DNA of 64,000 nt from Rhodoferax sp. (GCA_019449595.1 JAGRPL010000001.1:207386-271385); one strand, 5' to 3'; shown: positions 40,501 through 49,855, counted from the first letter of the stretch. The notes: generated by a model not told the origin, from the sequence alone. Translations and numbers: made by a program.

Positions 40501-41919
40501 GTGGTAACTTCTTGTGGTAGAAGCCCCATGCATATTGCCGTAGGATGCCTTGAAGTGACCCTGAAAAACACGTATCAACGTGGCAAGACAATCATCTACC
40601 AGCGGGCAGTGCCCACAAAGCTGAGAGACCGCTATGCAGGCCGCACGGTCAAGCATGATCTAAAGACCAACGACCTCACAGTTGCTGCCAAAGCCGTAGA
40701 CGTTTTGAACAAGCGTTATGACGCTGAGTTCAACGGCCTGACCCTCGCCCCCACCTCTACCCCGCAATCTCTCCAGGCCCACGCTGACGCCTTTCTAAAG
40801 GCCCGTGCCCTCACCCCAAAAGGGGCAGCGCCCGCTGGCGTTGCTGAAAATCATCCGATGGCTCTTGAGCTATTACATGACCACTTTGACAGTAAGCGGG
40901 CGGACTACGCCGCTGGCGATGAACTGACTTACCGTGAAGCCCATCCTGGCGAATACCTTACCCCTGTCGAACTTGAGGCATGGCGAAGGCTTCATGGCAC
41001 CGCCCCCAAGACCCTGAACGATGCACTTGAGTTGCACTTAGAAATTCACCAAAAACGAGATGATCCAAAGTTTGTGGTCTATCAACGCCGCAGCTTCGCC
41101 ACCCTTACCGCCATTGTGGGCAACATGGCTTTTACGGAATGCGACCGCGCCACCGCCCGCCGCTACCTCGAAGCGATGCTAGCCAAGAAGGTGACCACCG
41201 CCACGGTGCGCAGGAATATGAACACCATCACAGCCGTGTTCAATACCTACATCAAAGAAAACGACCTACACCGGACAAATCCATTCGCGGGCCTTGAGAT
41301 ACCTGGAGAGGGCAAGGACAGCGTTAAGCGTGTGCCGTTCGCCCCAGCGGAACTCAAGACTTTAATTACCGCCTGCCACACCGCTGATGATGATTGCCGC
41401 TGGATCATTGCCATGCTGGCAGACACCGGGGCACGGTTAGCGGAGGTGGTGGGGCTCACTCTTCGGGACATCCACATCGCTGCTGAGGTTCCCTACATCA
41501 CCATCCAGCCCCACCCGTGGCGCAGCCTCAAAAACACCGGCAGTGCCCGCACGGTGCCCCTTGTGGGGTCCGCACTATGGGCTGCTAAACGCATCAAAGA
41601 CACCGCCACACCAGGACAGCACTTTGCATTCCCCCGCTATACCAGCGAGACAGAATGCAAGGCAACCCACGCCAGCAACGCTCTCAATAAATGGATGCGG
41701 GCGCAGGGACTCGCCCACACGAACCACGATCTACGGCACACGATGGCAGACCGTCTGCGAGAGGTTCAATGCCCCCGGGCAATCCAGTTCGCTATTGAAG
41801 GGCACAGTTCGCAGGATGTAGGAGACAGCTACGGCAACGGCTACACGCTTAAGGTGAAATCGGAGTGGCTGGGGAAGGTGAAGTACTCACAATCACAGCT
41901 ACTTAGCGGCTGTGCCTGA
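40501..41919 (+). CDS. int: Tyrosine recombinase / integrase
   Basis: Up to 472 aa (GTG at 40501; an ATG at 40528 would give 463). The N-terminal arm-binding and core-binding parts (VYQRRSFATLTAIVGNMAFTEC, TATVRRNMNTITAVFNTYIKEN) precede the catalytic domain. Active-site residues: R312 in DTGARLAEVVGL, Lys in SLKNTGSARTVPL, H409-x-x-R412 in HDLRHTMADRL, histidine in IEGHSSQDVGDSYG and tyrosine 444 or 448 in SYGNGYTLK. The set is complete, so activity is likely. It starts 58 bp after tRNA-Leu on the same strand and is convergent with the nuclease gene. Confidence 0.93.
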   Translation: MVTSCGRSPMHIAVGCLEVTLKNTYQRGKTIIYQRAVPTKLRDRYAGRTVKHDLKTNDLTVAAKAVDVLNKRYDAEFNGLTLAPTSTPQSLQAHADAFLKARALTPKGAAPAGVAENHPMALELLHDHFDSKRADYAAGDELTYREAHPGEYLTPVELEAWRRLHGTAPKTLNDALELHLEIHQKRDDPKFVVYQRRSFATLTAIVGNMAFTECDRATARRYLEAMLAKKVTTATVRRNMNTITAVFNTYIKENDLHRTNPFAGLEIPGEGKDSVKRVPFAPAELKTLITACHTADDDCRWIIAMLADTGARLAEVVGLTLRDIHIAAEVPYITIQPHPWRSLKNTGSARTVPLVGSALWAAKRIKDTATPGQHFAFPRYTSETECKATHASNALNKWMRAQGLAHTNHDLRHTMADRLREVQCPRAIQFAIEGHSSQDVGDSYGNGYTLKVKSEWLGKVKYSQSQLLSGCA

Positions 41920-42361
41920 AGTCCCAAGGGGGCACCGGTTGGTCATCCTTCCATAGTCCCACACGTGCACCTCTAGCGACTTCTTCGGCCTCCGCGTAGG
42001 ACTGCCTATCCAGTACAGACTGCTCCCGCTGGTAAGCCTTGTAGTGCCACGCCATGCCCCGTTTGATCTGCTCCAGGTTGGCATCCAGTCCATCCACCTG
42101 GACCTTGCCAATCTCGCGCCCATAGCGGTCTCGCTTGGTGGTCTCAACTTGCACCTCACGGTTGAACACGAGGTCGCTTAGAGATTCTTTAGACCGTTGC
42201 CCAAAAGCTTGTTTCTTCTCGGGGGCATCAATACCAGCGAGGCGAATCTTGTGTTGGGTCTTGGTGCTGTCAAGGACGGTACCCTGAGACCATTCCACAC
42301 CCGAGAGGACTGCCCTACCCCCCGCCACCGTGGTAGAGTCTGTGGTATCAATCAACCCCAC
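41903..42361 (-). CDS. Staphylococcal-nuclease-like (thermonuclease family) protein
   Basis: A 152-aa protein starting with GTG at 42361 after an in-frame stop. The SNase active site is present: IRLAGIDAPEKK supplies R40, D45 and E48, at the exact R-x4-D-x2-E spacing of micrococcal nuclease (R35, D40, E43), and R82 in DRYGREIG corresponds to R87. D31 in TVLDSTK may be the calcium ligand. No signal peptide is visible, so unlike most relatives it may act in the cell. It is one of only two genes of the element and overlaps the integrase end by 17 bp (convergent). Confidence 0.85.
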   Translation of the reverse strand: MGLIDTTDSTTVAGGRAVLSGVEWSQGTVLDSTKTQHKIRLAGIDAPEKKQAFGQRSKESLSDLVFNREVQVETTKRDRYGREIGKVQVDGLDANLEQIKRGMAWHYKAYQREQSVLDRQSYAEAEEVARGARVGLWKDDQPVPPWDFRHSR

Positions 42362-42416
42362 CGCACCGCTGGGGCCTTATGAATCAACAACTTACGGGCA
42401 CCCTACCGGCACCATA

Positions 42417-42435
42417 ATTCCGGCCCCGGGCACCA
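42417..42435 (+). repeat. attR-type direct repeat
   Basis: ATTCCGGCCCCGGGCACCA, identical to the tRNA-Leu end at 40424-40442. The bases before differ (TA versus CG), while the bases after it continue into the hairpin at 42433, showing where the tRNA once continued. Confidence 0.9.
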
Positions 42436-42455
42436 CAGCATCCTGCTGTGGTTTT
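42433..42455 (+). terminator. Displaced tRNA-Leu terminator
   Basis: CCACAGCA-TCC-TGCTGTGG followed by TTTT: a perfect 8-bp stem with a 3-base loop whose first bases are the CCA end of the right repeat. Joined to tRNA-Leu it would terminate it directly after CCA, so this was the original terminator before insertion. Confidence 0.8.
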
Positions 42456-42570
42456 AGCTGGCATTGGGCACATTCGCTGTCAAAATGGTCTTTCTCTTCC
42501 TCCCGTTCTCTGCGCAGCGTGCGCCGTTGCCATGCGTTGCAGCAGGCGAAGGAAGCCAAGGAACAGGGCC

Positions 42571-45279
42571 ATGCATTTCTTCCGACATCGGTTTTGGGGA
42601 TTTTTCCTGTCACACCGCGCGGGGCATTTTTTCCATCGCCGGGTCCTTTTTGAATCCCTTTCTGCCGAACACGCGGCCAGGGCGGTGCCGGACACGCTGG
42701 CCCGGCAGCTGACGCGCGATGCAACGGACGATCTGGCAACGGTGCTGGCGCGGCTTCACGCCTGCAACGAGGGCCTGAGCAACGCCGAAGTGGAGGCCAT
42801 CCGCGCGCAAGCGGGACCCAACGAGGTGGAGCACGAAAGGCCGGCGCCCTGGTGGCTGCACCTGTGGCTCAGCTACAAGAATCCCTTTAACCTGCTGCTG
42901 TCCACCCTGGCCCTGGTGTCCTGGCTCACCCGGGACACCAAGGCGGCCGTGGTGATTGGCAGCATGGTGGCACTCTCGACGGTGCTGCGTTTTGTCCAGG
43001 AGTGGCGCTCCAGCCGGGCCGCCCAAAGCCTGAAGGACCTGGTCAGCAACCATGCCAGCGTGATCCGGCGAGGCACCTCCGGAGCGCCCCTGCCACCGGA
43101 AGACATTCCGATCCGGCAACTGGTCCCGGGAGACATCGTGCTGCTGTCCGCCGGCGACATGATCCCGGCCGACGGCCGGATACTGACGGCAAAGGACCTG
43201 TTTATCAGCCAGTCGGCCATGACTGGGGAATCCTTGCCGGTCGAGAAATTCCCCGTGGCATCGCCCCCGCAGGACGGACCGCTGGAAACACGCAATCTGG
43301 TGTTCATGGGCACCAATGTGGTGTCGGGCTCGGCCACGGCGCTCATTCTGGCCACGGGCAACCGGACCTATTTCGGCACGGTCGCGATCCGGGCGACGGC
43401 CAATGGCGAGGGTGTCACCGCCTTCCAGACCGGGGTGAACCAGGTCAGCTGGCTGCTGATCCGTTTTGCGGCCGTCATGGTGCCGCTGGTCTTCCTGATC
43501 AACGGTTTCACCAAGGGCAACTGGCCCGAGGCCTTTCTGTTTGCGCTGTCGGTTGCCGTCGGATTAACGCCGGAGATGCTGCCCATGATCGTGACCTCGA
43601 CGCTGGCCAAGGGCGCCGTGCTGTTGTCGCGCAAGAAAGTCATCGTCAAGCGGCTGGATGCCATCCAGAACTTCGGCGCCATGAATGTGCTGTGCACGGA
43701 CAAGACGGGCACCCTCACGCAGGACAAAATTGCCCTGGCGCGCCACACCGACGTGTTCGGGAACGAATCCGACCTGGTGCTCGAATTCGCCTACCTCAAC
43801 AGCTTCTACCAGACCGGTCTGAAGAACCTGCTGGACCATGCCGTACTGGATCACACGGAGGTCCACGAAGCCCTGGAACTGACGCGCAACTACCAGAAGA
43901 TCGACGAAATCCCCTTCGATTTCCAGCGCCGGCGCATGTCGGTGGTGGTGTCGGAACGCGAGCACCACCATGAGCTGATTTGCAAGGGCGCCGTCGAGGA
44001 GATCATGGCAGCCTGCACCCAGGTTCGCGACGGCCAGCGGGACGTCCCGCTGGACGGCCCCATGCTGGAGCGCGTGCTTCACGTCACACGGGAACTGAAC
44101 GCACAAGGGCTGCGCGTGGTGGCCGTTGCCATGAAGGCGCTGCCACCGAGCCAGCTGGTGTACTCGGTCGCCGATGAGGCGGAACTGACCTTGATCGGGT
44201 ACATCGCCTTCCTGGACCCACCGAAGGAGTCCGCAGCCCCAGCGCTCAGGGCGCTCGCCGACAACGGTGTCACAGTCAAGGTACTGACCGGTGACAGCGA
44301 ACTGGTGACGTCCGAGGTCTGCCGCCAGGTAGGTCTTGCCGTGGGAGGCGTCGTCATGGGCGCCCAGATTGACCGAATCGACGACAAGGCACTGGCCCTG
44401 GCGGTGGAGGCCAACACCATTTTTGCCAAGCTCTCACCCCTGAGCAAGGAACGCATTGTGCGCGCGCTGCGCAGCAACGGGGATGTCGTCGGCTTCATGG
44501 GCGATGGCATCAACGACGCGCCGGCCCTGCGGGCGGCCGACATCGGCATTTCGGTGGACACCGCGGTGGACATTGCCAAGGAGGCCGCCGACATCATCCT
44601 GCTGGAACGCAGTTTGATGGTGCTGGCCGAAGGGGTGCTTGAAGGGCGCAAGACCTTCAGCAACATGCTGAAGTACATCCGCATGACGGCCAGCTCCAAT
44701 TTCGGCAACGTGTTCTCGGTGCTGGTCGCCAGCATTTTTCTGCCCTTCCTGCCCATGCTTCCCCTGCAACTGCTGGTACAGAACCTGCTGTACGACGTGT
44801 CGCAGATCGCCATACCGTTTGACGCAGTCGATGCCGAGCAGCTCAAGGCGCCCTTGCAGTGGAATCCAGACGGCATCGGTCGGTTCATGGTGTTCTTCGG
44901 GCCCATCAGCTCGCTGTTTGACATCACCACCTTTGTTGTGATGTGGCAGGTATTCAAAACCCAGTCTGTTGACCAGCAAGCCTTGTTCCAGTCCGGCTGG
45001 TTTGTAGTGGGTCTGCTCACGCAGACGCTGATCGTGCACATGATCCGAACGCCCAAAATTCCCGTTATCCAGAGCCGTGCTGCGTGGCCCTTGACGGCCA
45101 TGACGCTGCTGGTCATGGCCCTGGGCATTTTCCTGCCGATGGGGCCGCTGGCAGACGCCTTCAAGCTGCAGGCATTGCCACCGGCTTATTTCCCGTGGTT
45201 GCTCGGTATCTTGCTATGCTATGCCTTACTGACAACACACATGAAGCGCTTCTACATTCGTCGATTTGGGTGGCAGTAA
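42571..45279 (+). CDS. mgtA: Magnesium-translocating P-type ATPase
   Basis: A 902-aa P3B ATPase that imports Mg2+ across the inner membrane. WWLHLWLSYKNPFNLLLSTLA and ISQSAMTGESLPVEKF are MgtA/MgtB-like. The phosphorylated aspartate is D377 in CTDKTGTLTQDK (E. coli D379), and VGFMGDGINDAPALRAADIGISVD is the hinge motif. Ten spans, with QLLVQNLLYDVSQIAIPFD in the C-terminal membrane domain. The ATG at 42571 is chosen because AAGGA lies 8 bp upstream and the length fits; a longer frame to 42448 is not needed. A Mg2+-sensing leader was not recognisable in the 115 bp after the right repeat. Confidence 0.95.
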   Translation: MHFFRHRFWGFFLSHRAGHFFHRRVLFESLSAEHAARAVPDTLARQLTRDATDDLATVLARLHACNEGLSNAEVEAIRAQAGPNEVEHERPAPWWLHLWLSYKNPFNLLLSTLALVSWLTRDTKAAVVIGSMVALSTVLRFVQEWRSSRAAQSLKDLVSNHASVIRRGTSGAPLPPEDIPIRQLVPGDIVLLSAGDMIPADGRILTAKDLFISQSAMTGESLPVEKFPVASPPQDGPLETRNLVFMGTNVVSGSATALILATGNRTYFGTVAIRATANGEGVTAFQTGVNQVSWLLIRFAAVMVPLVFLINGFTKGNWPEAFLFALSVAVGLTPEMLPMIVTSTLAKGAVLLSRKKVIVKRLDAIQNFGAMNVLCTDKTGTLTQDKIALARHTDVFGNESDLVLEFAYLNSFYQTGLKNLLDHAVLDHTEVHEALELTRNYQKIDEIPFDFQRRRMSVVVSEREHHHELICKGAVEEIMAACTQVRDGQRDVPLDGPMLERVLHVTRELNAQGLRVVAVAMKALPPSQLVYSVADEAELTLIGYIAFLDPPKESAAPALRALADNGVTVKVLTGDSELVTSEVCRQVGLAVGGVVMGAQIDRIDDKALALAVEANTIFAKLSPLSKERIVRALRSNGDVVGFMGDGINDAPALRAADIGISVDTAVDIAKEAADIILLERSLMVLAEGVLEGRKTFSNMLKYIRMTASSNFGNVFSVLVASIFLPFLPMLPLQLLVQNLLYDVSQIAIPFDAVDAEQLKAPLQWNPDGIGRFMVFFGPISSLFDITTFVVMWQVFKTQSVDQQALFQSGWFVVGLLTQTLIVHMIRTPKIPVIQSRAAWPLTAMTLLVMALGIFLPMGPLADAFKLQALPPAYFPWLLGILLCYALLTTHMKRFYIRRFGWQ

Positions 45280-45309
45280 GGTGCCCAGTTCAGCCAGGAG
45301 ATCTTCCAC

Positions 45310-45885
45310 GTGATTCAGCGCCGCATCGTCCATTTTGGTTGTGCCCTCTCGCTGGCTTTGCTGCTGGGGGGCTGCTCGTCCATGTTGCCCAAGTCGCTGA
45401 GCGAATCCCCCACGTTCCAAAACTTTGATGACGCGCGCAAGGCCATCGAATCACTGCAACCCAAGAAAAGCAACCTGGCCACCCTCTCGGACATCGGCAT
45501 TTCACCCGCCAAACAGCCTAACACCCTCATCCTCACCCATTCGGACATTGTGCGCAAAGTGGTGAATGGCAGTGTGCTCACCAAGGAAGACCTGGACCCC
45601 GGTATCGTGACCTGCCTGGATGCCCGCGACGCCTGCCGGGGTTGGGAGGTAAACGTGGCGCGCATCGCCAAGGCGCGCACGGGCAATTTCTGGGCCGATT
45701 TCCTCAACTTCAAACGGCGTACCGAAACCACCGGCTGGCGCTTCAACGCACTGATCCTGATGGTGAACGACGTGGTGGTCTACCGGGCCTGGGGCGGCCA
45801 GCCCGTGGTCAACGAGGTAGACGTCAATACCAACCCGCTAGGCCCCTTCCAGGACATGGGGCCGGCGGTTGTGACCAACCGTTAA
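45310..45885 (+). CDS. Lipoprotein of unknown function
   Basis: A 191-aa protein with a GTG start behind AGGAG, a signal peptide (VHFGCALSLALLLGGC) and a lipobox LGGC, so it is likely an outer-membrane lipoprotein. The mature part has the phrases FDDARKAIESLQPKKSN and TTGWRFNALILMVNDVVVYRAWGGQPVVNEV and no family I recognise. It follows mgtA by 30 bp on the same strand and could be co-expressed, though a functional link is not evident. Confidence 0.8.
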   Translation: MIQRRIVHFGCALSLALLLGGCSSMLPKSLSESPTFQNFDDARKAIESLQPKKSNLATLSDIGISPAKQPNTLILTHSDIVRKVVNGSVLTKEDLDPGIVTCLDARDACRGWEVNVARIAKARTGNFWADFLNFKRRTETTGWRFNALILMVNDVVVYRAWGGQPVVNEVDVNTNPLGPFQDMGPAVVTNR

Positions 45886-45900
45886 CGGGCCTCCCCCCGT

Positions 45901-46344
45901 TCAGCGAGCCTTCAACAGGCGGGCCAGCGTTTTCCCTGCGGCATCCACGAGAACCAGTTGGTCTTGCTCCAGACGGGCTGTGCGGGTTTGCTCCAGCGCC
46001 TGGAAAAAGCGGTCTTCCTGCCCTCCAGGCAAGGTCAGACACGGCTTGCCCAGGGCTCTCAAGGGTCCGATGCGCAGCCCCTGCGGGCCCGCCACCGCCC
46101 GGCCCGCAAATGCATTGCATCCGCCCGTTCCCGACACCTGCTCCGCTCCCGTCCAGCGCAGTTTGGGCTTTGGGGATACCACCTCGTCCACCCCGTCGAC
46201 GGCGAACGCCACCCATTCCCCTGCCACCGAATCCATGGACGTGACGGGAACTGCTACAGGCACCGATTCCAGAACCGCACAACCGCCCAGCACGGCCACC
46301 AGAAGCAAGGAACCAAGCACCGCGGGCCGCATTTTCAAAACCAT
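45901..46344 (-). CDS. META domain lipoprotein (HslJ-like)
   Basis: A 147-aa protein. Signal peptide and lipobox LLVAVLGGC point to a lipoprotein. The mature part is one META domain: EWVAFAVDG, the conserved GTGGCNAFAGRAVAG (G-C-N-x-F-x-G), LRIGPLRALGKPCL with the partner cysteine, and FFQALEQTRTARLEQDQLVLVDAAGKTLARL. META domains are found in HslJ-type heat-shock proteins of unknown activity. AGGAG lies 6 bp before the ATG. Convergent with the previous lipoprotein gene. Confidence 0.86.
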   Translation of the reverse strand: MVLKMRPAVLGSLLLVAVLGGCAVLESVPVAVPVTSMDSVAGEWVAFAVDGVDEVVSPKPKLRWTGAEQVSGTGGCNAFAGRAVAGPQGLRIGPLRALGKPCLTLPGGQEDRFFQALEQTRTARLEQDQLVLVDAAGKTLARLLKAR

Positions 46345-46392
46345 GGGATTCTCCTGTGAGGCGCCGAACAAAGCGGACGCTGTGAATGGCGA

Positions 46393-46941
46393 TTATTCAA
46401 AAAAGAGCGCATCGGCCCAGGAAACACCGGCCGCATCCTTCGCCGACAGCACAGGTGCCTGCCCCAGATCCGGCCAGTCGATGTTCAATGTCGGATCGTT
46501 CCAGGCAATACAACGCTCATGTTCCGGCGCGTAATAGTCGGTGGTCTTGTACAAGAAATCGGCTGATTCCGACAGCACCACGAAACCGTGCGCGCATCCC
46601 GGAGGGATCCAGAGCTGGGTCTTGTTGTCCTCGGACAGAACGGCGCCCACCCATTGCCCAAACGAGGGGGAGGCGCGGCGCAAGTCGATGACCACATCAA
46701 AAACCGTGCCCGCCACCACCCGCACCAACTTGCCCTGGGGTTGCCGAATCTGGTAATGCAGGCCTCGCAACACCCCGCGGGCGGAGCGGGAATGGTTATC
46801 CTGCACAAAAGCCGCATGGACGCCGGTGGCCTGCGCAAAGTCGCGCTGATTGAAACTCTCAAAGAAAAAACCACGCGCATCACCAAAGACCTGCGGTTCG
46901 ATCAGCAGCACATCGGGAATGGCTGTCGGTGTCGCCTTCAC
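46393..46941 (-). CDS. rmlC: dTDP-4-dehydrorhamnose 3,5-epimerase
   Basis: A 182-aa cupin enzyme of dTDP-L-rhamnose synthesis. It has [31 protein letters not shown], with the catalytic histidine in GLHYQ, and [42 protein letters not shown]. Length is normal. Last gene of the rmlBDAC run; its ATG overlaps the rmlA stop (ATGA), so translation is coupled. Confidence 0.97.
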   Translation of the reverse strand: MKATPTAIPDVLLIEPQVFGDARGFFFESFNQRDFAQATGVHAAFVQDNHSRSARGVLRGLHYQIRQPQGKLVRVVAGTVFDVVIDLRRASPSFGQWVGAVLSEDNKTQLWIPPGCAHGFVVLSESADFLYKTTDYYAPEHERCIAWNDPTLNIDWPDLGQAPVLSAKDAAGVSWADALFFE

Positions 46942-47846
46942 AGAGTTCCTCCGTCCTTGAGCAAGCCCTGCAAATACTGGCCGTAACCATTCTTCGCCAG
47001 CGGCTGGGCCAGGCGCGCGAGCTGCTCGTCGCCAATAAAGCAGCTGCGCCAGGCAATTTCCTCAATACAGGCAATTTTCAGGCCCTGGCGCCGCTCCAGC
47101 GTGGCAATGAACTGCCCGGCCTCCAACAGGCTGTCATGGGTGCCCGTGTCCAGCCAGGCGTAGCCACGCTGCATGATCTGCACATTCAGCTGTCCCCTTT
47201 CCAGATAGGCCTGGTTCACCGCCGTGATTTCCAGCTCACCCCGCGCACTGGGCTTCACGGCCTTGGCGATATCAACCACCTGCCGGTCGTAAAAATACAG
47301 GCCAGTCACCGCGTAGCTGCTTTGGGGATGCGCCGGCTTTTCCTCGATGCTGCGGGCGCGGCCCTCGGCATCGAAAGCCACCACGCCATAGCGCTCGGGA
47401 TCCTGCACGTGGTAGGCGAACACCGTCGCACCGTCTGGCTGCCGATCGGCCCTGCCCAGCAATATCTGCAGGTCGTGGCCATAGAAGATATTGTCGCCCA
47501 GGATGAGGGCACTGTCATGGTTGCCGATGAACTGGTCGCCAATGATGAAGGCCTGCGCCAGGCCGTCCGGGCTGGGCTGCACCGCGTACTGCAGGTTGAT
47601 GCCCCACTGGCTGCCATCGCCAAGCAACTGCACAAAGCGCGGCGTGTCCTGCGGTGTGCTGATGATGAGAATATCGCGCATGCCGGCCAGCATCAGCGTG
47701 CTCAGCGGGTAGTAGATCATGGGCTTGTCGTACACAGGCAGGAGTTGCTTGCTCATGGCCAGCGTGGCCGGATGCAACCGGGTGCCGGAGCCACCGGCCA
47801 GGATGAGGCCCTTGCGGGACGATGCGGTGGTACTAGATGCGCCCAT
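46938..47846 (-). CDS. rmlA: Glucose-1-phosphate thymidylyltransferase
   Basis: A 302-aa enzyme joining glucose 1-phosphate to dTTP, the first step to dTDP-rhamnose. The N-terminal [35 protein letters not shown] is diagnostic. [25 protein letters not shown] and [20 protein letters not shown] follow. ATG at 47846 chosen; the first 14 bp overlap rmlD, more than the 4-bp overlaps elsewhere in the cluster. Reads on into rmlC. Confidence 0.97.
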   Translation of the reverse strand: MGASSTTASSRKGLILAGGSGTRLHPATLAMSKQLLPVYDKPMIYYPLSTLMLAGMRDILIISTPQDTPRFVQLLGDGSQWGINLQYAVQPSPDGLAQAFIIGDQFIGNHDSALILGDNIFYGHDLQILLGRADRQPDGATVFAYHVQDPERYGVVAFDAEGRARSIEEKPAHPQSSYAVTGLYFYDRQVVDIAKAVKPSARGELEITAVNQAYLERGQLNVQIMQRGYAWLDTGTHDSLLEAGQFIATLERRQGLKIACIEEIAWRSCFIGDEQLARLAQPLAKNGYGQYLQGLLKDGGTL

Positions 47847-48753
47847 GGTCAATCTCGTTCAACATGCGGGTAATGCCGGTCTGCCACGCGGGCAGCACCA
47901 GGCCAAAGGTGGTTTGCAGCTTGGTAGTGTCCAGCCGCGAGTTGTGAGGGCGTTTGGCCGGTGTAGGAAAGGCCGTCGTGGGCATCGGTTTAATTTCTTT
48001 TGCTACTCTTTTGATAGCCGGTTGCGCAGTATCCATGAGGTTTATAACGTATTTCGCATACTCGTACCAACTGGTGCAACCGCTGGCGACCAGGTGGTAG
48101 ATGCCGGACAGGTCCGACGCCCGTGCCGCCACCGCCTGGCGAATGGCGTGCGCCGTCACATCGGCCACCAGTTCGGCACCCGTGGGCGCACCCAGCTGAT
48201 CGTCGATAACCTGCAGGGTTTCACGCGTCTGGGCCAGGCGCAGCATAGTCCTGGCAAAGTTGCTGCCGCGTGCAGCATAGACCCAACTGGTGCGAAAGAT
48301 CAGGTGGCGCTGGCAGCGCCGCTGCACGGCTTGCTCGCCTTCGAGCTTGGTGCAGCCATAGACGCTCAAGGGACCGGCGGCATCGCCTTCTTTCCACGGC
48401 TGGGTACCGCTGCCGTTGAAGACATAGTCGGTACTGTAGTGCACCAGCCAGGCGCCCAGGGCCTGGGCCTCGTCGGCCAGCACGCCGGGCGCCTGCGCGT
48501 TGAGGGTGCGTGCCAGGTCCGGCTCGCTCTCGGCTTGGTCCACCGCCGTGTGTGCGGCGGCGTTGACGATCACGTCCGGGCGGACCGTGCGCACGGTCTG
48601 CGCCAGTGCATCCAGCTGGGTGAGGTCACCACACAGGCCATGGGGATTGCCGGTGGCATCGCGCCCCAACGCCACCAGCTCACCCAGCGGTGCCAGACTG
48701 CGCTGCAGCTCCCAGCCCACCTGGCCATCGCGCCCCAGGAGCAGGATCTTCAT
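47833..48753 (-). CDS. rmlD: dTDP-4-dehydrorhamnose reductase
   Basis: A 306-aa SDR enzyme, last step of dTDP-L-rhamnose synthesis. The cofactor motif [45 protein letters not shown], the Y-x-x-x-K in [13 protein letters not shown] and [13 protein letters not shown] are intact. Copy g of the dispersed repeat (48002-48029) sits in frame in the C-terminal third and encodes much of [16 protein letters not shown], before the conserved [14 protein letters not shown]. Its ATG overlaps the rmlB stop by 4 bp. Confidence 0.96.
   Translation of the reverse strand: MKILLLGRDGQVGWELQRSLAPLGELVALGRDATGNPHGLCGDLTQLDALAQTVRTVRPDVIVNAAAHTAVDQAESEPDLARTLNAQAPGVLADEAQALGAWLVHYSTDYVFNGSGTQPWKEGDAAGPLSVYGCTKLEGEQAVQRRCQRHLIFRTSWVYAARGSNFARTMLRLAQTRETLQVIDDQLGAPTGAELVADVTAHAIRQAVAARASDLSGIYHLVASGCTSWYEYAKYVINLMDTAQPAIKRVAKEIKPMPTTAFPTPAKRPHNSRLDTTKLQTTFGLVLPAWQTGITRMLNEIDHGRI
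48002..48029 (+). repeat. Dispersed repeat core, copy g (in rmlD)
   Basis: GCTACTCTTTTGATAGC then CGGTTGCGCAG, with similarity from about 47996 (TTCTTTTGCTA) to TCCATGAGG at 48040. It is antisense to rmlD and open in the rmlD frame. Confidence 0.8.
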
Positions 48754-49823
48754 GCCGCGACCGTGGCGCCGTATTGGGCGACCACCCAGTCCCGGTAGGC
48801 GCCGCTTTGCACATTGGCCACCCAGTCCTGGTTGGAGAGGTACCACTGCACCGTCTTGGCGATGCCGGTGTCAAACGACTCGGCCGGTTTCCAGCCCAGT
48901 TCGCGCTCGATCTTGCGGGCATCGATGGCGTAGCGGCGGTCGTGCCCCGGGCGATCGATCACAAAGGCGATCTGGTCGGCATAGGACTTGCCGTCGACCC
49001 GCGGCCGCAGGCCATCCAGCAAGCCACAGATAGTGCGCACGATGTCCAAGTTGGCCTTTTCGTTCCAGCCGCCCACGTTGTAGGTCTCGCCCGGCTTGCC
49101 GGCCTCCAAGACGCGGCGGATGGCGCTGCAATGGTCCTTGACATAGAGCCAGTCGCGGATCTGCTGTCCGTCACCGTACATCGGCAGGGTCTTGCCGGCC
49201 AGGGCGTTGACAATGACCAGGGGAATCAGCTTTTCCGGGAAGTGGTAGGGGCCGTAGTTGTTGGAGCAATTGGTCGTCAGAACCGGCAGACCATAGGTGT
49301 GGTGCCAGGCACGCACCAGGTGGTCGCTGGCGGCCTTGCTGGCGCTGTAGGGGCTGTTGGGGGCGTAGGCATGGGACTCGGTGAAGGCCGGATCGTTCTT
49401 GTCCAGGGACCCATAGACCTCGTCGGTGGATATATGCAGAAAGCGGAAGGCCGCTTTCGCAGAAGCCGGCAAGGCGGCCCAGTAGGCACGCACGGATTCC
49501 AGTAACTGGTAGGTGCCCACGATATTGTTCTGCACAAATTCGCCGGGGCCGTGGATGGAACGGTCCACATGGGACTCGGCGGCGAAGTTCACCACGGCGC
49601 GCGGCTGGTACTTGGCCAGGAGTTCGGGAACCCGCTTGGCATCGCCAATGTCGCCATGGATGAACACGTGGCGCGAATCATCCTTCAGGCTGGCAAGATT
49701 TTGCAGATTGCCGGCGTAGCTGAGCTTGTCCAGATTGACCACGGTCTCATCCGACTGCGCGAGCCAGTCCAGCACATAGTTGGAGCCAATGAATCCGGCG
49801 CCGCCGGTGACAAGAATGGTCAT
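48750..49823 (-). CDS. rmlB: dTDP-glucose 4,6-dehydratase
   Basis: A 357-aa SDR enzyme. [40 protein letters not shown], the [10 protein letters not shown] loop with the catalytic Asp-Glu pair, [22 protein letters not shown] (Y-x-x-x-K) and [20 protein letters not shown] are all textbook. First of the rmlBDAC genes; overlaps rmlD by 4 bp. The nucleotidyltransferase gene ends 32 bp upstream on the same strand, suggesting a five-gene surface-sugar operon. Confidence 0.97.
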   Translation of the reverse strand: MTILVTGGAGFIGSNYVLDWLAQSDETVVNLDKLSYAGNLQNLASLKDDSRHVFIHGDIGDAKRVPELLAKYQPRAVVNFAAESHVDRSIHGPGEFVQNNIVGTYQLLESVRAYWAALPASAKAAFRFLHISTDEVYGSLDKNDPAFTESHAYAPNSPYSASKAASDHLVRAWHHTYGLPVLTTNCSNNYGPYHFPEKLIPLVIVNALAGKTLPMYGDGQQIRDWLYVKDHCSAIRRVLEAGKPGETYNVGGWNEKANLDIVRTICGLLDGLRPRVDGKSYADQIAFVIDRPGHDRRYAIDARKIERELGWKPAESFDTGIAKTVQWYLSNQDWVANVQSGAYRDWVVAQYGATVAA

Positions 49824-49855
49824 GGGTTGAATATGCTGAAGATAAATACGTGCAC

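Larger units (their letters stand above)
40443..42435 (+). mobile_element. Minimal integrative element in tRNA-Leu (about 2.0 kb)
   Basis: The 19-bp end of tRNA-Leu is repeated at 42417-42435, and the 1,993 bp from 40443 to the end of the right copy hold just two genes, a tyrosine integrase and a staphylococcal-nuclease-like protein, facing each other. Base composition is visibly lower in GC than its flanks. No structural, replication or cargo genes were seen. It could be a minimal mobile island, a satellite dependent on other elements, or the remnant of a larger one; nothing seen decides. The tRNA remains intact, while its original terminator now lies beyond the right repeat. Confidence 0.82.

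Noticed and set aside
42448..42570. Upstream extension of the mgtA frame
   Set aside because: The added residues resemble no MgtA; the ATG at 42571 has a ribosome site and puts the phosphorylated aspartate at 377, close to E. coli 379.
45884..45901. Hairpin AACGGG/CCCGTT between the two lipoprotein genes
   Set aside because: Only 6 bp, no T-run, and it includes the end of one gene; too weak to call a terminator.
40443..46344. Larger genomic island extending through mgtA
   Set aside because: The right 19-bp repeat at 42417-42435 and the displaced terminator place the border before mgtA, and mgtA has the GC content of the host.
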